In this document: in pieces, positions 4,636 through 6,207 of the stretch | Position numbering within the stretch: position 1 is the first letter of the stretch | Layout of the letters: each line of letters starts with the position of its first letter | Assembly: GCA_031260775.1 (NCBI GenBank) | Contig: JAISKW010000029.1 | Location: 1 to 6,207 of the forward strand | Origin: Christensenellaceae bacterium | GTDB taxonomy: Bacteria; Bacillota; Clostridia; Christensenellales; DTU072 | DNA: 6,207 nt | Direction of reading: 5' to 3' | Made by a program: the position numbers and the translations under genes | The notes under the pieces: model-generated | What the model was told of the DNA's origin: nothing | The model's database searches: none | The model's input: the letters and a program-made list of their open reading frames with translations, nothing else

Positions 4636-5809
4636 CAATGTAATTAATGTCGGCGGCTATGCAAAAGCCAAAAGGGGATATTTGTTTGAAAATCTGTATC
4701 CCGTTCCGTACGGCGCGGCGTACAATTCTTATGTTATAAGCGATAAAAAAACCGTACTTTTCGACACTGCGGACGAGCGTGTCAGAACGCAATACTTCAA
4801 AAACCTTAAAGCGTTAAAAACTGCCCCCGATTATATCGTAATTACTCACATCGAGCCTGACCATTCGGCGCATATTTCACGAACCGTTGATATGTTCCCG
4901 GGCGCAAGGCTGATTTTGAACGCAAAATCGCAAAAATTTGCCCTGCAATTTTATCCCTCCATTACGGACAAAATCAACTCCGCTTTAATTGTTTCGGACG
5001 GTGAGGAGCTAAATATCGGCGAAACGACCCTTAAATTTATCTTTGCGCCCATGGTGCATTGGCCCGAAGTTATGGTCGTTTTAGCAACTTCCGAAACGCA
5101 AAAATTACTGTTTTCGGCGGACGCGTTCGGCGCGTTCGGCTTCGACAAGGAAAGCGCGGCGAATGAGTTCAAAACCGGCTATTTTGACGCGTACAGACGG
5201 TATTACACTAACATTGTGGGCAAGTACGGCGCAAGCGTTAACGCATTATTTGCAAAATTACCTTGCATCCCCGATGTGATTTTACCGCTCCACGGTGAGG
5301 TTTTAGAAGGCGAAAGCATAAATACTATAATTGACCTTTACAAAAAATGGGCAAATTACGAGCCGGACACAAAGGGCGTTGTAATTTTTGTCGGCAGCGT
5401 TTACGGACATACCGCTCAAGCCGCAAGATTTTTGAAAAAATCGCTCTCCGTGAGCGGCATTAATACCTGTATCGTTGATACCTCATCAACCGATGTTTCT
5501 TACGCAATCAGCCTTGCCTTCGCATTTTCGCACATCGTTTTCGCCTCGTCCACCTATAATATGGAAGCATTGCCGCCTATAAAGCATCTCCTGTCGGAGT
5601 TGAAATCCCGCGGTTTCAAAAACCGCACGGCGTTTATAATAGAAAACGGCACATGGGCACCGAATGCCGCAAAATATATAAAGGAAGCCTTGCCTTCGCT
5701 TGATTATCAAGACACCGTAACCTTCCTTTCCGACCCGTCGCATATAAAAACCTGCGCCGATTTAATTAGACTCGCAAAGAACATTAAACAAAGTATCGAA
5801 AGTGTTTGA
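4619..5809 (+). CDS. fprA: FprA-type flavodiiron protein (O2/NO reductase)
   Basis: This 396-residue protein, the usual length for A-type flavodiiron proteins, reduces O2 to water and/or NO to N2O in the cytoplasm of anaerobes. The N-terminal metallo-beta-lactamase-like domain (1-250) holds every diiron ligand: H77, E79, D81, H82 in THIEPDHSAH, H147 in PMVHWPE, D168 in LFSADAFG and H225 in LPLHGE. The C-terminal flavodoxin domain (about 252-392) starts with VVIFVGSVYGHTAQ, where S-x-Y-G-x-T is the FMN phosphate loop, and includes ENGTWAPNAAK at 342-352. There is no fused rubredoxin or flavin reductase domain, so electrons must come from a separate rubredoxin or ferredoxin, not found in this window. 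O2 or NO preference cannot be read from the ligands. ATG 4619 is the only usable start after the in-frame stop at 4571. It overlaps lgt by 17 nt with only a weak AAGAAAG upstream, so coupling is likely. The end overlaps uvrB by 8 nt. Confidence 0.95.
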   Translation: MSTKINNVINVGGYAKAKRGYLFENLYPVPYGAAYNSYVISDKKTVLFDTADERVRTQYFKNLKALKTAPDYIVITHIEPDHSAHISRTVDMFPGARLILNAKSQKFALQFYPSITDKINSALIVSDGEELNIGETTLKFIFAPMVHWPEVMVVLATSETQKLLFSADAFGAFGFDKESAANEFKTGYFDAYRRYYTNIVGKYGASVNALFAKLPCIPDVILPLHGEVLEGESINTIIDLYKKWANYEPDTKGVVIFVGSVYGHTAQAARFLKKSLSVSGINTCIVDTSSTDVSYAISLAFAFSHIVFASSTYNMEALPPIKHLLSELKSRGFKNRTAFIIENGTWAPNAAKYIKEALPSLDYQDTVTFLSDPSHIKTCADLIRLAKNIKQSIESV

Positions 5810-6207
5810 GCTTCAATCGAAATATCAACCGACCGGCGACCAGCCCGAGGCAATAGCCGCCCTCACACAAGGGCTCAAAGACGGCAAAAAATTGCAGGTT
5901 CTTTTAGGCGTGACCGGAAGCGGAAAGACATTCACAATGGCAAACGTCATTAGAAATTTGAACCGCCCCGCGCTCGTTATCGCCCACAACAAAACGCTTG
6001 CCGCGCAACTTTGCTCGGAGTTCAAAGAGCTTTTCCCCAACAATCGCGTGGAGTATTTCGTATCCTACTATGACTATTACCAGCCCGAAGCGTATATACC
6101 GAGAACCGATACCTACATTGAAAAGGACTTGTCGCTAAACGACGAAATTGATAAATTACGAAACAGCGCGACCTGTTCTTTGGGCGAAACCCGCGATGTA
6201 ATAGTGG
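5802..6207 (+). CDS. uvrB: UvrB, excinuclease ABC subunit B (N-terminal 135 codons, 3' partial)
   Basis: UvrB is the damage-verifying helicase-like subunit of UvrABC nucleotide excision repair: it is loaded by UvrA and then recruits UvrC. The visible part begins FELQSKYQPTGDQPEAI and has Walker A GVTGSGKT at 36-43, HNKTLAAQL at 62-70, and the beta-hairpin region (YYDYYQPEAYIPRTDTYIEKD, 89-109, which clamps DNA in known structures). Next to the usual SAT at 122-124, the common ERRD reads ETRD (E129-D132), a small departure. The gene runs off the right edge, so Walker B, the other helicase motifs and the UVR domain are not seen. GTG 5802 is the only usable start after the in-frame stop at 5763 and matches the family N-terminus. 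It overlaps the fprA stop by 8 nt with no clear Shine-Dalgarno sequence, so translation probably depends on fprA. uvrA or uvrC could follow, but this is not visible. Confidence 0.96.
   Translation, partial: MFELQSKYQPTGDQPEAIAALTQGLKDGKKLQVLLGVTGSGKTFTMANVIRNLNRPALVIAHNKTLAAQLCSEFKELFPNNRVEYFVSYYDYYQPEAYIPRTDTYIEKDLSLNDEIDKLRNSATCSLGETRDVIV

Noticed and set aside
1..6207. CRISPR array, tRNA, rRNA, transposase, phage or toxin-antitoxin genes
   Set aside because: No spaced direct repeats, tRNA-like cloverleaf or mobile-element protein was seen on either strand. The only tandem repeat is the coding KAAAEK repeat.

Overview
The window looks like chromosomal DNA of an anaerobic Gram-positive bacterium, most likely a Clostridia-type member of the Bacillota. 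The evidence is two perfect AAGGAGG ribosome binding sites, intrinsic terminators of Bacillota type, a UvrB start closely resembling Bacillus/Clostridium UvrB, an A-type flavodiiron protein and a clostridial-style flavin/2Fe-2S reductase. No species can be named from the sequence alone. All supported genes are on the + strand.

Layout. (1) Bases 1-249 are the lysine/alanine-rich C-terminal tail of a gene that begins upstream. (2) Bases 250-572 carry no clear gene. They hold a stretch with several inverted repeats, an intrinsic terminator (392-420), a sigma-A-type promoter (475-502) interleaved with dyad half-sites, and a structured 5' leader. (3) Bases 573-3363 are a tight two-gene operon: a CrtI/RetSat-like FAD oxidoreductase, then a ferredoxin-NAD(P)H-reductase-type protein with a C-terminal plant-type 2Fe-2S domain. 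(4) Bases 3364-3633 are non-coding. They hold a long hairpin that starts at the preceding stop codon, an intrinsic terminator (3503-3534), and a promoter region with an 8-bp inverted repeat ending exactly at the next start codon. (5) Bases 3634-6207 are a second operon with overlapping genes: lgt (prolipoprotein diacylglyceryl transferase), fprA (flavodiiron protein) and the first 135 codons of uvrB, which runs off the window.

How the genes fit together. In the first operon I infer that the NAD(P)H-oxidising FAD/2Fe-2S protein is the electron donor for the CrtI-like flavoenzyme. The two would then act as a reductase for an unsaturated, probably isoprenoid-like or polyene, substrate. No carotenoid synthesis gene is in view, so true phytoene desaturation is not supported. 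The second operon joins lipoprotein maturation, O2/NO detoxification and nucleotide excision repair. Its genes overlap by 17 and 8 nt and lack clear Shine-Dalgarno sequences, which suggests translational coupling, whereas the first operon uses perfect ones.

The points most worth a second look are the FAD oxidoreductase/reductase pair, the 92-nt hairpin at 3360-3451, the SD-less (possibly leaderless) GTG start of lgt, the loss of the usual His in the Lgt GG-x-x-x-HGG region, and a slippery A7 run exactly before the stop codon of the first gene. I found no unmistakable new defence, mobile or CRISPR system here.
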